In this document: positions 40,679 to 51,400 of the stretch, one piece after another | Numbering within the stretch: the first letter of the stretch is position 1 | Layout: each line of letters begins with the position of its first letter | Assembly (NCBI GenBank): GCA_035515075.1 | Contig: DATJBZ010000033.1 | Coordinates: 1-53,864, forward strand | DNA from: Moheibacter sp035515075 | GTDB taxonomy: Bacteria > Bacteroidota > Bacteroidia > Flavobacteriales > Weeksellaceae | Length of the DNA: 53,864 nt | Direction of reading: 5' to 3' | The notes under the pieces: generated by a model | Database searches by the model: none | What the model was told of the DNA's origin: nothing | Seen by the model: the letters and a program-made list of their open reading frames with translations, nothing else | Program-made: the position numbers and the translations under genes

Positions 40679-42766
40679 ATGAAAACAGTTATCGCAGAAA
40701 AACCAAGCGTAGCAAGAGAAATAGCCAGCTTGTTGGGAGCATCTGATAAAAAAGACGGCTACTTAACAGGCAATGGCTATTTTGTTACCTGGGCATTCGG
40801 CCATTTAATAGGCTTGGGAATGCCTGAAGATTACGGGATTTCAGGATTTGACAAGGCTTCATTGCCTATCCTCCCGAACCCGTTTATTTTGACCGTTCGT
40901 AAAGTTAAGAGAGACAAAGGCTATCAAGTCGACACTGGAGCATTAAAGCAACTGAAAATAATCAAAGAATTATTCCATAAAAGCGATAGTATTATTGTTG
41001 CAACCGATGCAGGGCGTGAAGGTGAATTGATATTTCGCTATATCTACGAACACTTGAAATGTAAGAAGCCTTTTGAACGGCTTTGGATAAGTTCATTAAC
41101 TGAAAAAGCCATTAAACAGGGTTTTGACAACCTAAAAGACGGAAAAGAGTTTGACGGCTTATTTCAGGCAGCACAAGGCAGAAGCCGTGCCGATTGGTTA
41201 GTGGGTATCAATGCTACACAAGCATTGAGTATCTCGGCAGGCAATGGTACTTATTCATTAGGCAGAGTTCAAACACCTACATTGGCTTTGATTTGCAAAA
41301 GGTATCTCGAAAACAAGAACTTCTCCATTAAGAAGTATTGGCAAATTCAGTTATTGCACCACAAAGAAAATATTGCTTTTAAAAGTATCTCTAAAACGAA
41401 ATGGGACGAACAAAAGTTAGCCAAAGATGCCCTAAAGTTAATCCAAAGACACGGAACTGCCACAGTTGTGTCTGTGGAAAGCAAGAATATAACTGAGCAA
41501 CCGCCCTTATTGTTTGACCTTACAGGTTTGCAAAAAGAAGCCAATAAAAAGCTAAACCTGTCTGCCGAGCAAACGCTCAATATTGCTCAAAGCCTTTACG
41601 AGCAAAAGTTTATTACCTATCCCCGTACTGGAAGTAAATACATACCTGAAGATATGTGGGCTGAAATTCCAAATCTTGTAAGAGCACTACAGGACAATAA
41701 ACAATATAAACTAGCCGTATCAAAACTAAAGTGGGGTCGGTTTAATAAGCGTATCGTAAACGATTTGCGTGTAACTGATCATCATGGCTTACTCATCACC
41801 GACAAAATTCCGTCTGCTCTGAATGTGGAAGAAACAAAGGTATATAATATGATTGCCTTTCGATTGCTTGAAGCCCTTTCACAAGCCTGTATGAAAGAGG
41901 TTACCAATATTGACTTAGAAGCATCGCATTACGATTTTATGCTGAAAGGTTGCAAAGTATTGGAACCAGGTTGGCGCTCTATCAAAGGTAACTTTTCGGA
42001 CGATGATGTCGAACCGATTCAGGACTTGCCCGAACTCAGAAAAGGTGACGAATTGAAAATCAAAGAAGCCATTTGTTTAGAAAAGAAAACCAAACCACCT
42101 GTACTTTATACCGAAGCTGGACTATTGTCGGCAATGGAAACCGCAGGTAAGGAAATCGAGAACGAGGACGAACGCAAAGCCCTGCTAAATATCGGTATCG
42201 GCACACCTGCCACAAGAGCAGCGATAATTGAAACTTTGTTTAACCGTAATTACATCCTAAGAGAAAAGAAATCCTTAATCCCAACAGAAAAAGGATTACA
42301 GGTATATAGATTGGTCAAAGACCTAAAAATTTCAGATGTGGCAATGACTGCCGAATGGGAATTGGCTTTGCAGAAAATTGAAAACAATGAATTAGAAGCA
42401 AAAGAATTCCATAGTGAAATGGAAAATTATGCGAAGTCTATCACTAATGAATTGCTACAGGCCTCCATTCCCAACGAAAACTTACCTAAATTGATTTGTC
42501 CAAAATGCAAAAGTCAACACCTTATAATCCGTGATAAGATTGTCAAATGTCCTGATGAAAATTGTAATTGGTTACAGTTTCGTAATGTGTGTGGCGTACA
42601 TATCAGTATAACGAATATTACAAGCCTTGTCAATAAAAGTGAAACTTCACTCATCAAAGGAATGAAAAGCAAGGCAGGTAAAAAGTTCGATGCCTGTATT
42701 GTATTGAATGAAAAGGCTGAAACCTCATTTGAGTTTGAGAAAAACAAAAAGCCTAATGCAAAATAA
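40679..42766 (+). CDS. topB: Type IA DNA topoisomerase III (Exc-like)
   Basis: A 695-residue type IA topoisomerase. The Toprim domain shows IAEKPSVAREIASLLG at the N-terminus and the metal-binding DAGREGE at 110-116. The active-site tyrosine is Tyr314 in FITYPRTGSKY. A C-terminal four-Cys zinc-ribbon (CPKCKSQHL...CPDENCNW, about 604-626) is present. In CTnDOT the corresponding Exc protein is a topoisomerase that contributes to excision. The following ORF6N gene overlaps its end by 11 bases. Confidence 0.92.
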   Translation: MKTVIAEKPSVAREIASLLGASDKKDGYLTGNGYFVTWAFGHLIGLGMPEDYGISGFDKASLPILPNPFILTVRKVKRDKGYQVDTGALKQLKIIKELFHKSDSIIVATDAGREGELIFRYIYEHLKCKKPFERLWISSLTEKAIKQGFDNLKDGKEFDGLFQAAQGRSRADWLVGINATQALSISAGNGTYSLGRVQTPTLALICKRYLENKNFSIKKYWQIQLLHHKENIAFKSISKTKWDEQKLAKDALKLIQRHGTATVVSVESKNITEQPPLLFDLTGLQKEANKKLNLSAEQTLNIAQSLYEQKFITYPRTGSKYIPEDMWAEIPNLVRALQDNKQYKLAVSKLKWGRFNKRIVNDLRVTDHHGLLITDKIPSALNVEETKVYNMIAFRLLEALSQACMKEVTNIDLEASHYDFMLKGCKVLEPGWRSIKGNFSDDDVEPIQDLPELRKGDELKIKEAICLEKKTKPPVLYTEAGLLSAMETAGKEIENEDERKALLNIGIGTPATRAAIIETLFNRNYILREKKSLIPTEKGLQVYRLVKDLKISDVAMTAEWELALQKIENNELEAKEFHSEMENYAKSITNELLQASIPNENLPKLICPKCKSQHLIIRDKIVKCPDENCNWLQFRNVCGVHISITNITSLVNKSETSLIKGMKSKAGKKFDACIVLNEKAETSFEFEKNKKPNAK

Positions 42767-43636
42767 GCCTGTAATTACTTCTAAAGAAATCAAGCCTTTG
42801 ATTTACACTGTTCGTGATAAACAAGTGATGCTGGATAGCGATATTGCTTCATTTTTTCAAGTAGAAACTAAAAATCTCAATCGAGCCGTAAAAAGGAATA
42901 TTGACAGATTTCCACAATCATTCTGTTTTCAATTAAGTGAACAAGAAGCCGAAAACTTGAGGTTCCAATTTGGCACCTCAAGTTCGGGATACGGTGGAAG
43001 GCGCTATTTACCAATGGTTTTTACAGAATCAGGAATTGCGATGGCTTCTGCCATATTACGTTCCGACATTGCCATTAAAGTAAGTGTAGAAATTATTGAA
43101 GCCTTTGTAGAAATGCGTAAAACACTTATCAGCAACGCTGCATTGTTTCAAAGATTGGATACCATTGAGATAAAGCAATTACAAGCCGACCAAAAATTTG
43201 AGGAAATCTTTAAGGCTTTGGAAAGCGACAAGCTCCACAGCGAAAAAGGTGTTTTTTACGACGGACAGATTTTCGATGCTTATACTTTTGTTTCTGATAT
43301 TATCCGAAGTGCTAAAAATTCAATTATCCTGCTTGATAATTATGTAGATGATACGGTACTGACCTTGTTAAGAAAACGCAGTGATAATGTAACCGCAACA
43401 ATCTATACCAAAACTATCAGTAATCAGTTAAGGTTGGATTCGCAACGTTACACAGCCAATATCCATCAATTGAAATTGAAATTTTCTCTGATGCTCACGA
43501 CCGGTTTTTGATTATTGACAATATGGAACTCTATCATATCGGAGCATCACTAAAAGACCTCGGTAAAAAATGGTTTGCCTTTTCCAGAATGGATGTTGAG
43601 TTTGGTAGGATGCTTAAAATCCTTCATCAACAATAA
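42756..43636 (+). pseudogene. ORF6N domain protein, frameshifted
   Basis: The first ~250 residues from ATG 42756 read as an ORF6N-type DNA-binding protein (IYTVRDKQVMLDSDIASFF, then RFPQSFCFQLSEQEAENL, FTESGIAMASAILRSDIAIK). Near 43455-43475 the frame is lost and stops at 43511. In another frame the protein continues (EIEIFSDAHDRFLIIDNMEL, YHIGASLKDLGKKWFAFSRM) to a stop at 43634-43636, the normal C-terminus. A one-base change would restore it. Either a recent inactivating mutation or a sequencing slip. Function of intact relatives: phage/ICE-associated, unknown. Confidence 0.8.
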
Positions 43637-43668
43637 ACCCTCTGAATTTTCAGAGGGTTTATTGTTTT
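43632..43668. terminator. Bidirectional terminator between the ORF6N and hamB genes
   Basis: A perfect 14-bp stem AATAAACCCTCTGA/TCAGAGGGTTTATT, four-base loop, followed by GTTTT on the right and preceded by an A-rich run. It lies between convergent genes. Confidence 0.85.
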
Positions 43669-43721
43669 ACTGTTCCAAAAATATGTAATAACTACTTTAA
43701 TGTAACGGTGTCTATTTCAGA

Positions 43722-45842
43722 CTAACTTACTGTAATACCATCATAAAAATAATCAATAATATATTTATCAAATGAATCTGTAAAACCGAATGACTTTATT
43801 TTTTCCTTTCCAATTTGATGAAATTTTTCTATTGCATTATGAATGTTTAATTCCTCATCTAGAAAGTCAATTACTCCATTTTGATGAAGCTTTCTTGAAA
43901 TCATTCTTGGGAGGCCATATTCTTCTAGTTGATAAACAACCGCAGGTAAAAATGCATGAGAAACTTTAGAAACAAATGGAGAAACATCTGTTCCATTGTC
44001 AAGAATTTCTCTTTGAAGAATATTTATATCACTAATTAACGATGATAAATTAAATGCTGCAATTCTTTCAAGTTTAAAAAACTGCTCAATATCGATATCG
44101 AACTCATCTAATTCATCTAGTAATTCTGGTATTGTACTTCCCCAATTTGTTACTAATACTTTAACAAATTCAACAAACTTTTTATGTTGAACTCCATAAG
44201 GTCCATCACCCCATTCTCCAGGTTGCAAACTTATTATTTTCCATAATAATCTATCCCAAGATTCTGGCTCGTTCGAATTTAAGTAAGAAAGTCCATTCCA
44301 ATCTTTAGGATTGTCTTTCATTTGTCTTGCTGTTTCTTTAATAAAATCAGAATTGTTTGATTGAAATATATTTTCCTTTAGAAGTCTGTCGTAAGTTTCT
44401 TTACCCAATATTTCATACATTTCATCTTTAAATGTTATAATTTTGGCAATTTGTTCGTTATTAAGACTGGAACTGTGAATGTTTTCATCCAAATCACCTA
44501 AAATCGTGTCAGGAAAAGGAATATCAAGTTGAGTAGCATCATCAGGTGGCGGTGGTTCAAGTAAATATATTTTGCCAACAAAATATTTAAACATTCTACC
44601 TCCTCTACCAATAATATTTTTGTAAGTAAAGCTATCTAGAATACTATTTCCTCCACTTTTTCTATTTCTCCAAATAATAACATTCTCAGCTGAAGTATTT
44701 ACTCCTTCAATTATAGAAGATGTAGAAATAATATTACTTAACCCTTCTTGTTCTTCAAATAATTTAACCTGTATTTGACTTATTGACCGATGTAGCTGAC
44801 CATTATGAATACCAACGCCTCTTTTAATAAGATTTGTTAATTTCCAATTAGCACCATAATTGATAGTAAGCCAATTAGCAAATTCAACTAACAAAGTTTT
44901 CTCTGAAATAGGCAACCTTTCATTTAATAGATTAGAAACCTTATCAATTTGAGGATATGAGGCAGCATATATAAGAGATTTTGTATTTGTCTCTTCAAGA
45001 ATATTTAAAAGGATCTCTCCCTTTTGAATTTCTTTTTCAATTTTATCTCCCTCAATTTCTTTGTATTTTTCAAATTTATCAAGATACACAGTATTAAAAC
45101 CAAGTTTGTCTTCAAATATCATATCTTGCGTGAAAACGTTGTCTCCAATAGATGTAATATTTGGAGCAAGAAAATACTTTTGCTTGGATTTTAAACCAAG
45201 TTTAATTATTGCTTTTAATAACGATGGAGCTCTTGATTTATCATAAACGGCACTGGCTTTGTAAAATTCATCAATAATTAGAATATCAATACTTTCAATT
45301 TTGTTAACATAATTCATTGCTCTTTCTTGCGGAAATATGAAAATATTCTTTTCAGCTAGTTCTACCTCTGTAGTTGTGATGATTTTATATTTATGAGCAA
45401 ATTTTTTGTATAGACGCCTGCGTGTTTCATCAGTCAAGGCTATTGTAGGCACAATGATAACCACATTAATTGGGTTTGTAATTGAAATAAAAGCATCGAT
45501 TACAAAGCTTTTACCAAAACTCGTGGGTGCACTAACTGCAATATTTTCACCATCAACTAATCGTTTTAACAAAGATGATTGTTCCCTATGCAAAGTTGAT
45601 TGTTTACCTCCTATGTCGACTTTGAAAATCTCATATACAAATCTGTCTTCCCAATTTGCGGTGTCAGCATTTAAATATGGATATAATCCTGTTTCTCGAA
45701 TTAAATGATTTAATAATGGAGAGTACTCAATTTCATTTCTTTCGTGGTATTCAAGTAGTTTAATAAGTTCATTTCTAGCATGAATTTCCTGATTGGAAAT
45801 TAAGTAGTCATTAATTATGTGGCAAGAATCAAATATATCCAT
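43722..45842 (-). CDS. hamB: Hachiman anti-phage system helicase HamB
   Basis: A 706-residue superfamily 2 helicase. Walker A APTSFGKS (105-112), DExx box DEFY (191-194; the family uses DEFY/DEFH variants), and the motif VI arginine finger IIGRGGRMF (about 410-418) are present, as is IISTSSIIEGVNTSA (motif V region, about 371-384). About 430-706 form the family's helical C-terminal part. It lies two bases downstream of hamA, the Hachiman arrangement. In known Hachiman systems HamAB responds to phage DNA damage or processing and clears DNA in the cell. Intact by sequence. Confidence 0.9.
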   Translation of the reverse strand: MDIFDSCHIINDYLISNQEIHARNELIKLLEYHERNEIEYSPLLNHLIRETGLYPYLNADTANWEDRFVYEIFKVDIGGKQSTLHREQSSLLKRLVDGENIAVSAPTSFGKSFVIDAFISITNPINVVIIVPTIALTDETRRRLYKKFAHKYKIITTTEVELAEKNIFIFPQERAMNYVNKIESIDILIIDEFYKASAVYDKSRAPSLLKAIIKLGLKSKQKYFLAPNITSIGDNVFTQDMIFEDKLGFNTVYLDKFEKYKEIEGDKIEKEIQKGEILLNILEETNTKSLIYAASYPQIDKVSNLLNERLPISEKTLLVEFANWLTINYGANWKLTNLIKRGVGIHNGQLHRSISQIQVKLFEEQEGLSNIISTSSIIEGVNTSAENVIIWRNRKSGGNSILDSFTYKNIIGRGGRMFKYFVGKIYLLEPPPPDDATQLDIPFPDTILGDLDENIHSSSLNNEQIAKIITFKDEMYEILGKETYDRLLKENIFQSNNSDFIKETARQMKDNPKDWNGLSYLNSNEPESWDRLLWKIISLQPGEWGDGPYGVQHKKFVEFVKVLVTNWGSTIPELLDELDEFDIDIEQFFKLERIAAFNLSSLISDINILQREILDNGTDVSPFVSKVSHAFLPAVVYQLEEYGLPRMISRKLHQNGVIDFLDEELNIHNAIEKFHQIGKEKIKSFGFTDSFDKYIIDYFYDGITVS

Positions 45843-45844
45843 TA

Positions 45845-46762
45845 TTAAGAATTTTTATAAAAGTCAGCCATAGAAACAAATTTATCTACAATTGTCTTTT
45901 TTAGTGGTACAGGAAATAAAATTAAGTGAAACTTGATTTCAGAGTAATGAGGTAACGTGCCAAGTTTGTTGATTTGCTTCTTAAAAAAGGACTCAGCTCT
46001 ATTTTTATGGTATTCAACTAATTCTTTTTTATATTCATCTGAAATGGCATTCTGTTTTTTTGTTATTTCACATTCGTGCAATAGTAATATTGGAATATGC
46101 AATTTAGGTTTAATAATATCTATAGATTCTCTAGGTGAAAGAGCTGCTTTTATTGTATTTCTTAAAGTTTCATCTTCAATTAAGAAGTCAATATCAGAAA
46201 CATTTGTAATTATGCTATTTTCCTTTTTGAGCTTCTCAGTAACTAGAGAATTTCCTACCGAAGTAATTATCTCAGAAATTCTAGCGTCTTCAATACTATT
46301 GTAAAATTTAGCTTCTCCGAACCATATAGAAAAATCATTGTCATTTTCAATAATTATATGAACACTGTCGGCTCCTTTTGCATTATCTTGAGGGTTTTGT
46401 TTATAGAATATTTTAGGGACGACTGGCAAGGCATTGAAGTGATGTTTCATAATAGCATACAGCACAATTTCTGCTATTTCACTACCTTTACTAATATCAC
46501 CTGATTTATCAGAAAGTCTTAAGTTTTTTGCTGCAGAAGTTAATAATGAGTGATGACTATTCACTAAACTTTCTCGCTCTTTATGGGACAATGAAGTTTC
46601 TGCTATATTATCCCATATAAAATTTTGAAAATGCTTATACCTCCATTCTGTGTCTTCAAAATTATTTATCATACTTACAACACTCTTGTTTTCAACAGGA
46701 TTTATCGTGTCGTCAGAATTTATATCTGAAAAGGTATTATTAATGAGGATTTCAAAAGTCAT
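45845..46762 (-). CDS. hamA: Hachiman anti-phage system nuclease HamA (DUF1837)
   Basis: A 305-residue DUF1837 protein, the first gene of the system. The nuclease core is visible: GADSVH (130-135, Asp132) and, after a strand, WFGEAKFYNS with the E-x-K pair Glu150/Lys152 of the PD-(D/E)xK fold. Upstream helices include the GSEIAEIVLYAIMKHHF segment (about 93-109). HamA is known to be the DNase partner restrained by HamB until activation. It is transcribed opposite to the surrounding ICE genes, from the 177-base gap before the DUF1896 gene. Confidence 0.9.
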   Translation of the reverse strand: MTFEILINNTFSDINSDDTINPVENKSVVSMINNFEDTEWRYKHFQNFIWDNIAETSLSHKERESLVNSHHSLLTSAAKNLRLSDKSGDISKGSEIAEIVLYAIMKHHFNALPVVPKIFYKQNPQDNAKGADSVHIIIENDNDFSIWFGEAKFYNSIEDARISEIITSVGNSLVTEKLKKENSIITNVSDIDFLIEDETLRNTIKAALSPRESIDIIKPKLHIPILLLHECEITKKQNAISDEYKKELVEYHKNRAESFFKKQINKLGTLPHYSEIKFHLILFPVPLKKTIVDKFVSMADFYKNS

Positions 46763-46939
46763 TTTAATTGGTGTATTAATTGTTCATTAAGTAAGTACAA
46801 TATTACAAAATAAAACCCTACTAAAGACTTGTTTTAAGCCAAAGCCTACCTTTCAAAGCCAAACCCTACCACTTCTACAAAAGCTTTTATTTCCTGCTCT
46901 AAATTTATCCATCAAGCAAAATCATAAACATTTTATTGT

Positions 46940-47377
46940 ATGGATACACAACAAAAAGACCTGTCGTATTTCAGGTTACGACTGCAAGAATTATTAAATA
47001 TCAGCTTTCCAGAAAAGGCTCATGACGAAAAGTTTATCAATCAGCGTTCAAGCTGGGCAGCCAATGCCTATGAGGGTGCTTTTAGATCTGGGAATTCAAT
47101 TGAACAATGTACTGAAATAGCTGATTACATACTGTTCGAAGGGTTATACTTTTCCAAATTCGATACGGTTTTTCAAGTGGTATGTAATGAGTTTGATACC
47201 TTAATGGCAGACGAAGAATTGCGACCGTTCGCTCTTAAAATGTTCACCGTCTGTGAACCTGTTTTCTCCAAGTATGAATTAACCGATGATTTCGCTTATA
47301 CCTACGAGTTTGATGCTCTTTATACCGAAGTAACTGGAACTATCGCAATATGGATAGCGGAAAATGGGCTTCAGTAG
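46940..47377 (+). CDS. DUF1896 domain-containing ICE protein
   Basis: A 145-residue protein of the DUF1896 family, found almost only on Bacteroidota conjugative elements, usually directly upstream of the very long N-6 DNA methylase/helicase gene. The hallmarks are LSYFRLRLQELLNISFPEKA at the N-terminus, FINQRSSWAANAYEGAFRSG (about 34-53), and the C-terminal YEFDALYTEVTGTIAIWIAE. Function unknown. The next gene begins inside its end (14-base overlap). Confidence 0.88.
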   Translation: MDTQQKDLSYFRLRLQELLNISFPEKAHDEKFINQRSSWAANAYEGAFRSGNSIEQCTEIADYILFEGLYFSKFDTVFQVVCNEFDTLMADEELRPFALKMFTVCEPVFSKYELTDDFAYTYEFDALYTEVTGTIAIWIAENGLQ

Positions 47378-48164
47378 AAAGCAACATCTCCAACAAAACA
47401 TTGATGCCTTACGAATTGCTTTTAAACTGGAAAAGGAGAACCATCAAGCAACCATAGGCGAAAGACTGTTAATGATGCAATACAGCGGATTTGGCGGTCT
47501 TAAATTCGTGCTGAATCCTATAACGGAAGACATAGATATCAACCATTGGCGTAAAACCGAACACGATTTATTCCCTATTACGCAGGAACTCCACCAACTA
47601 CTAAAAGAAAATTCACAAGACGAAAAGCAATACCGCAGGTATGTAGACAGTATGAAAAGTTCGGTACTGACCGCTTTTTATACACCACCGCAGGTCATAG
47701 ATGCCATTTCACAGGGAATGCTTGATAACAATCTGCGCATTGACAAATTCCTTGAACCATCGGCAGGTATCGGGTCACTTGTTCAATCTTTTGCAGGAAA
47801 CGAAACCAAAGTTGCAGCCTACGAAAAAGATGTGCTGACAGGAAAGATTTTAAAACAACTTTATCCTGAAAGTACTGTTCGCATAAGTGGTTTTGAAGAA
47901 ATACCCGAAAAGGAACAAAATACGTATGATGTGATCGCCAGTAATATCCCTTTTGGCGATACTTCTGTATTTGATCTCTCGTATTCTCGAAGCAAGGATA
48001 GTGCAAGAGTTCAGGCTGCCGTGGAGCGAAAAATACAGTTATCAATTGCGCCGGAATTTAAAGAAGAACTCGAAGTGCAAGTCGAAAAACAAGAAGAGAT
48101 TCATGAGGTTTCTGAAAGTATTGTGTGGAAAAAAGGCATTCATGTACCAAGAGAGGGATTGTAA
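47364..48164 (+). pseudogene. N-6 DNA methylase of ICE type, truncated with internal deletion
   Basis: The first ~218 residues are the N-terminus of the giant methylase/SNF2-helicase of Bacteroidota ICEs: YSGFGGLKF (40-48), TAFYTPPQVI (103-112), SAM motif FLEPSAGIGSLV (129-140), and the catalytic NIPFGD (194-199). After SKDSARVQAA the sequence switches to an unrelated acidic tail (ERKIQLSIAPEFKEELEVQV...) and stops at 266 residues. Intact relatives run well beyond 1500 residues. The remainder, including the helicase, has been lost, and the tail could be its far C-terminus joined by deletion (near 48015). Methylation activity is doubtful since the fold is incomplete. Confidence 0.8.
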
Positions 48165-48451
48165 AACACTACTTACTTTTCTGCTCAACCCACTATCTTC
48201 ATGCAGTATAGAAATCATTCCATGACATTTGTTAGGTTAGAACCTTTTTATTACTACCTTTAGTGAGAAGTTGAAAATTACAGGGTTTTTCCTGTTGGTT
48301 TTTATGTTTTAGTGTTTGATCTTTAAGACATAGTTTTAAATATTTATATTTTATAAAAAAGAACAATAAAAACCGAAGGATTGTTAATAGTTTTAATAAT
48401 AAACACAACTAAGTTTTAACAAAAAATGTAAATATTTTATTTTTCCAAAAG
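48165..48451. other. AT-rich leader before the metzincin gene
   Basis: A 287-base gap without a gene. It becomes sharply more AT-rich towards the right and must contain the promoter of the metzincin gene, but no exact TAnnTTTG box stands out close to the start codon. The change of base composition suggests this is the border between ICE backbone and a foreign cassette. Confidence 0.45.
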
Positions 48452-51400
48452 ATGATAAACAATGTTAAATATCCAAGCTCATATCTTTTTTCCGAATTAT
48501 CAATCAATAATACTACAGCATTTGGGCCCAATAGTGAAAATGAATTTCAGATTACAACAGTTTTAAATACTATCCAACCTAAAAAAGTTTTTGCTGTTAC
48601 TTCAGGGATATTGTTTTTCTCTATTTATGGAGATGACCCTGACAAAATCAATATTTTATTGAGACCTTCAAATAATGTCGGAATTGGTCTTAAAATTAAA
48701 TACTTTGTATACAGAGGAGTGAAAAGTGAAGGTGTTTTAGAGGAGATAAATGGGGAAATAAAAGTTGTTGGCAGAAATGATACAACTTTAATAGATTTTC
48801 TAAACAAGGTTTGGGATGAGTATGTTGAATTTAATAATACAGAAGATGAATTTACCGCTGATAAAATAGGTTATTTAACATCTAATGATTCGGTAACTGA
48901 TATTTTAAAAAAATTCTTTATCTCCGAAAATTACAATTTACTACATGTGGAAGCTGGAACTCATATAGGTAATTTTATTGGGGATCTTGGTTTTGAAATT
49001 GTATTGGATGATGGAGATTTTTCTCAAAGCATTTCGGATACTGGTTTAGAGTTTGATGAGAGTTTTGCTAGAGCAACAGAATGTATATTAAAGGCAAATG
49101 GAGATCATCCAACAGATTCTTTCATTTTTGGAGGTAACAAGAATAGTTTAAGTGCAAAGGTCTTCCGACAGAGTATTTATAAATTTATTGATCCTGCTGC
49201 ATTTTATGGAGCACATATTACAAATAATGGTAAAAAAAACAATGGCACTATTGGAACAATGACAAAAAAGTATGTTAAACAAAATGAAATTTACAATGAT
49301 ATTATTAGTAAATTCATTAATAAGAATAAAATATATTTTTACATAAGATCTAATAGAGGTAGATCATATAATTTTTATCCACCTGCTGAACCAACTGACA
49401 AGCCTATTGAATTTTTAGATATTGATAATGAAAACTATGAATTACAGGAATATAGTTGGCCTATTAGAATTTTTAATCAATTAAATTTACCTTATATCGA
49501 CATTAAATTAAATATATTTTCAAAAGGCTGTTGCCTATTTAGGTATGGAGGAATGCAAAATGATAAACTATTTTATGATGAAAATAAAATAAAAAATATA
49601 AAAGGTATATATTCAAATTTACCTGTATATTATTCGGAAGGTGAGATATCCATGGCTTATTTTGTTTACTTTGTATTTAATAATAACGAAGAAGTTTTTC
49701 CAAATGAAATATTCGGTCCTGTTAATTTAAACGCCATATTGGAAAAAGAGGATTTTTCTTCAAAGCAAGGTTCGTATATTAGCAATCTCAGACCTGCATT
49801 AATTCAAGAAAACGGGAATACAGCTCTCTACAATTCCTTAATTGTATTAGATGGAGCGTATATAGCAGATACAAACCCAGAAGGAACTCCAACTGAACAA
49901 GAATTAGCAGCGAATTTAAGAACATATATTCTTTTTCCGACATTGAGTAACAAAGAAAAGGACGGCTCAATAAATAAAAGAAAAATTTCTGCAGGGTATT
50001 ATGAAGGGATAAATAACTCTGAAGAATATTGTACAAAAATTTATGGAAACGGAACAATATACAAAGGACTTATAAATGATGGGCAAGATATTTCCTCGAT
50101 TCATTATAGAGGAGATGAAGATAATAAAGATATGCCTGTTTTTCAGTTGGGAATTTCAGAAAGAGAATATAGACAATTGACTCAAGATATTCAAAATGAT
50201 TTTCCAAAAGCGACCAATTACTTTTTTTACCTGGAAGAGGTTTCTACAACTTCCTTATCATTTTTAAAGTACAATCTCAAAATACAATTTGATAAAGAAG
50301 ATGGTACAAAAATAGAAACAACTGCTTCCGTTTCACTATACACAATAGATGGATATTTCTATTTCACTAAAGATTATGCAAATAATATTAACTCTGAATA
50401 TTATAAAACATTTCCAAATATATCTGCAGAATTTTTTCCAAGAGAAGATTATAATGGCGAGTTCGGCTTCGACTGGCTTCGAAAAGGCAAAATCGACCAA
50501 AATAACGGAATAATTGACAAACCGTTTAACAAAATTATTGCAGATCATTACAAATCTGATGGCATAACGTTGGAAGATAATGTCAATGAATACAAAGGAA
50601 TATATAAACTCAATAGATCAAAATACTTTAAGCTGAAGTATAACGAGTATAAGGCAATTCCTGTAAGTTGGAAACTAACAGGCTCCGGCGCGGGAGAGAA
50701 TACTGATGAATTTGAAAAAGATATAGGGGTGTCTTATGTTAATTTTTACAGAGGTATTACAGGTGCGAACAATCAACGGGCAAAACTAAGATTATGCATA
50801 AGAGCGAACGCAAACTCAAACCCTTCAATTCTGTATATAAAATATAATAAGGGTTTATTTATAATCAGAAGAACAGACAATTCCAATAATCCGGACAACA
50901 ATCCCCTTGACCCAACAGGAAAATATAGATTATTGGAGTTAAAAGGAAATAATGATTTGCCCAATTCAAATAATGAAAAGTATATTGACATTGAAATACA
51001 GAATATTGCCGACATTACTGCTGATGAAAAGATAACGGTACATGTGGATAGTGCTGAAGGAGAGATTTGCGGTACACTAATCGCTCGTAAAAATGATGAT
51101 AGACAAACAAAAAAAGTTGTAGTGGTTCGCCTTGAAGATAACCTGCCGATTAATACTACTACACTCGGCAAACAAGAGGCGAACATGGTTGTGAATACTA
51201 TGGCAATTGAAAAATTCTTAAATCACGCTAATATAAATATTGAGATTGTATCTACCATAAAAATAGATATTACTGGTAATACTGCATTAGCAGACTATTT
51301 AAGTTCTCCCGCTGCACCATATAGTCTTCTTGATCCAGATAATCCAACCCATAACAATGAGAATCTTGAGAACCCATTTAAAATAGACATGGAAATGGAT

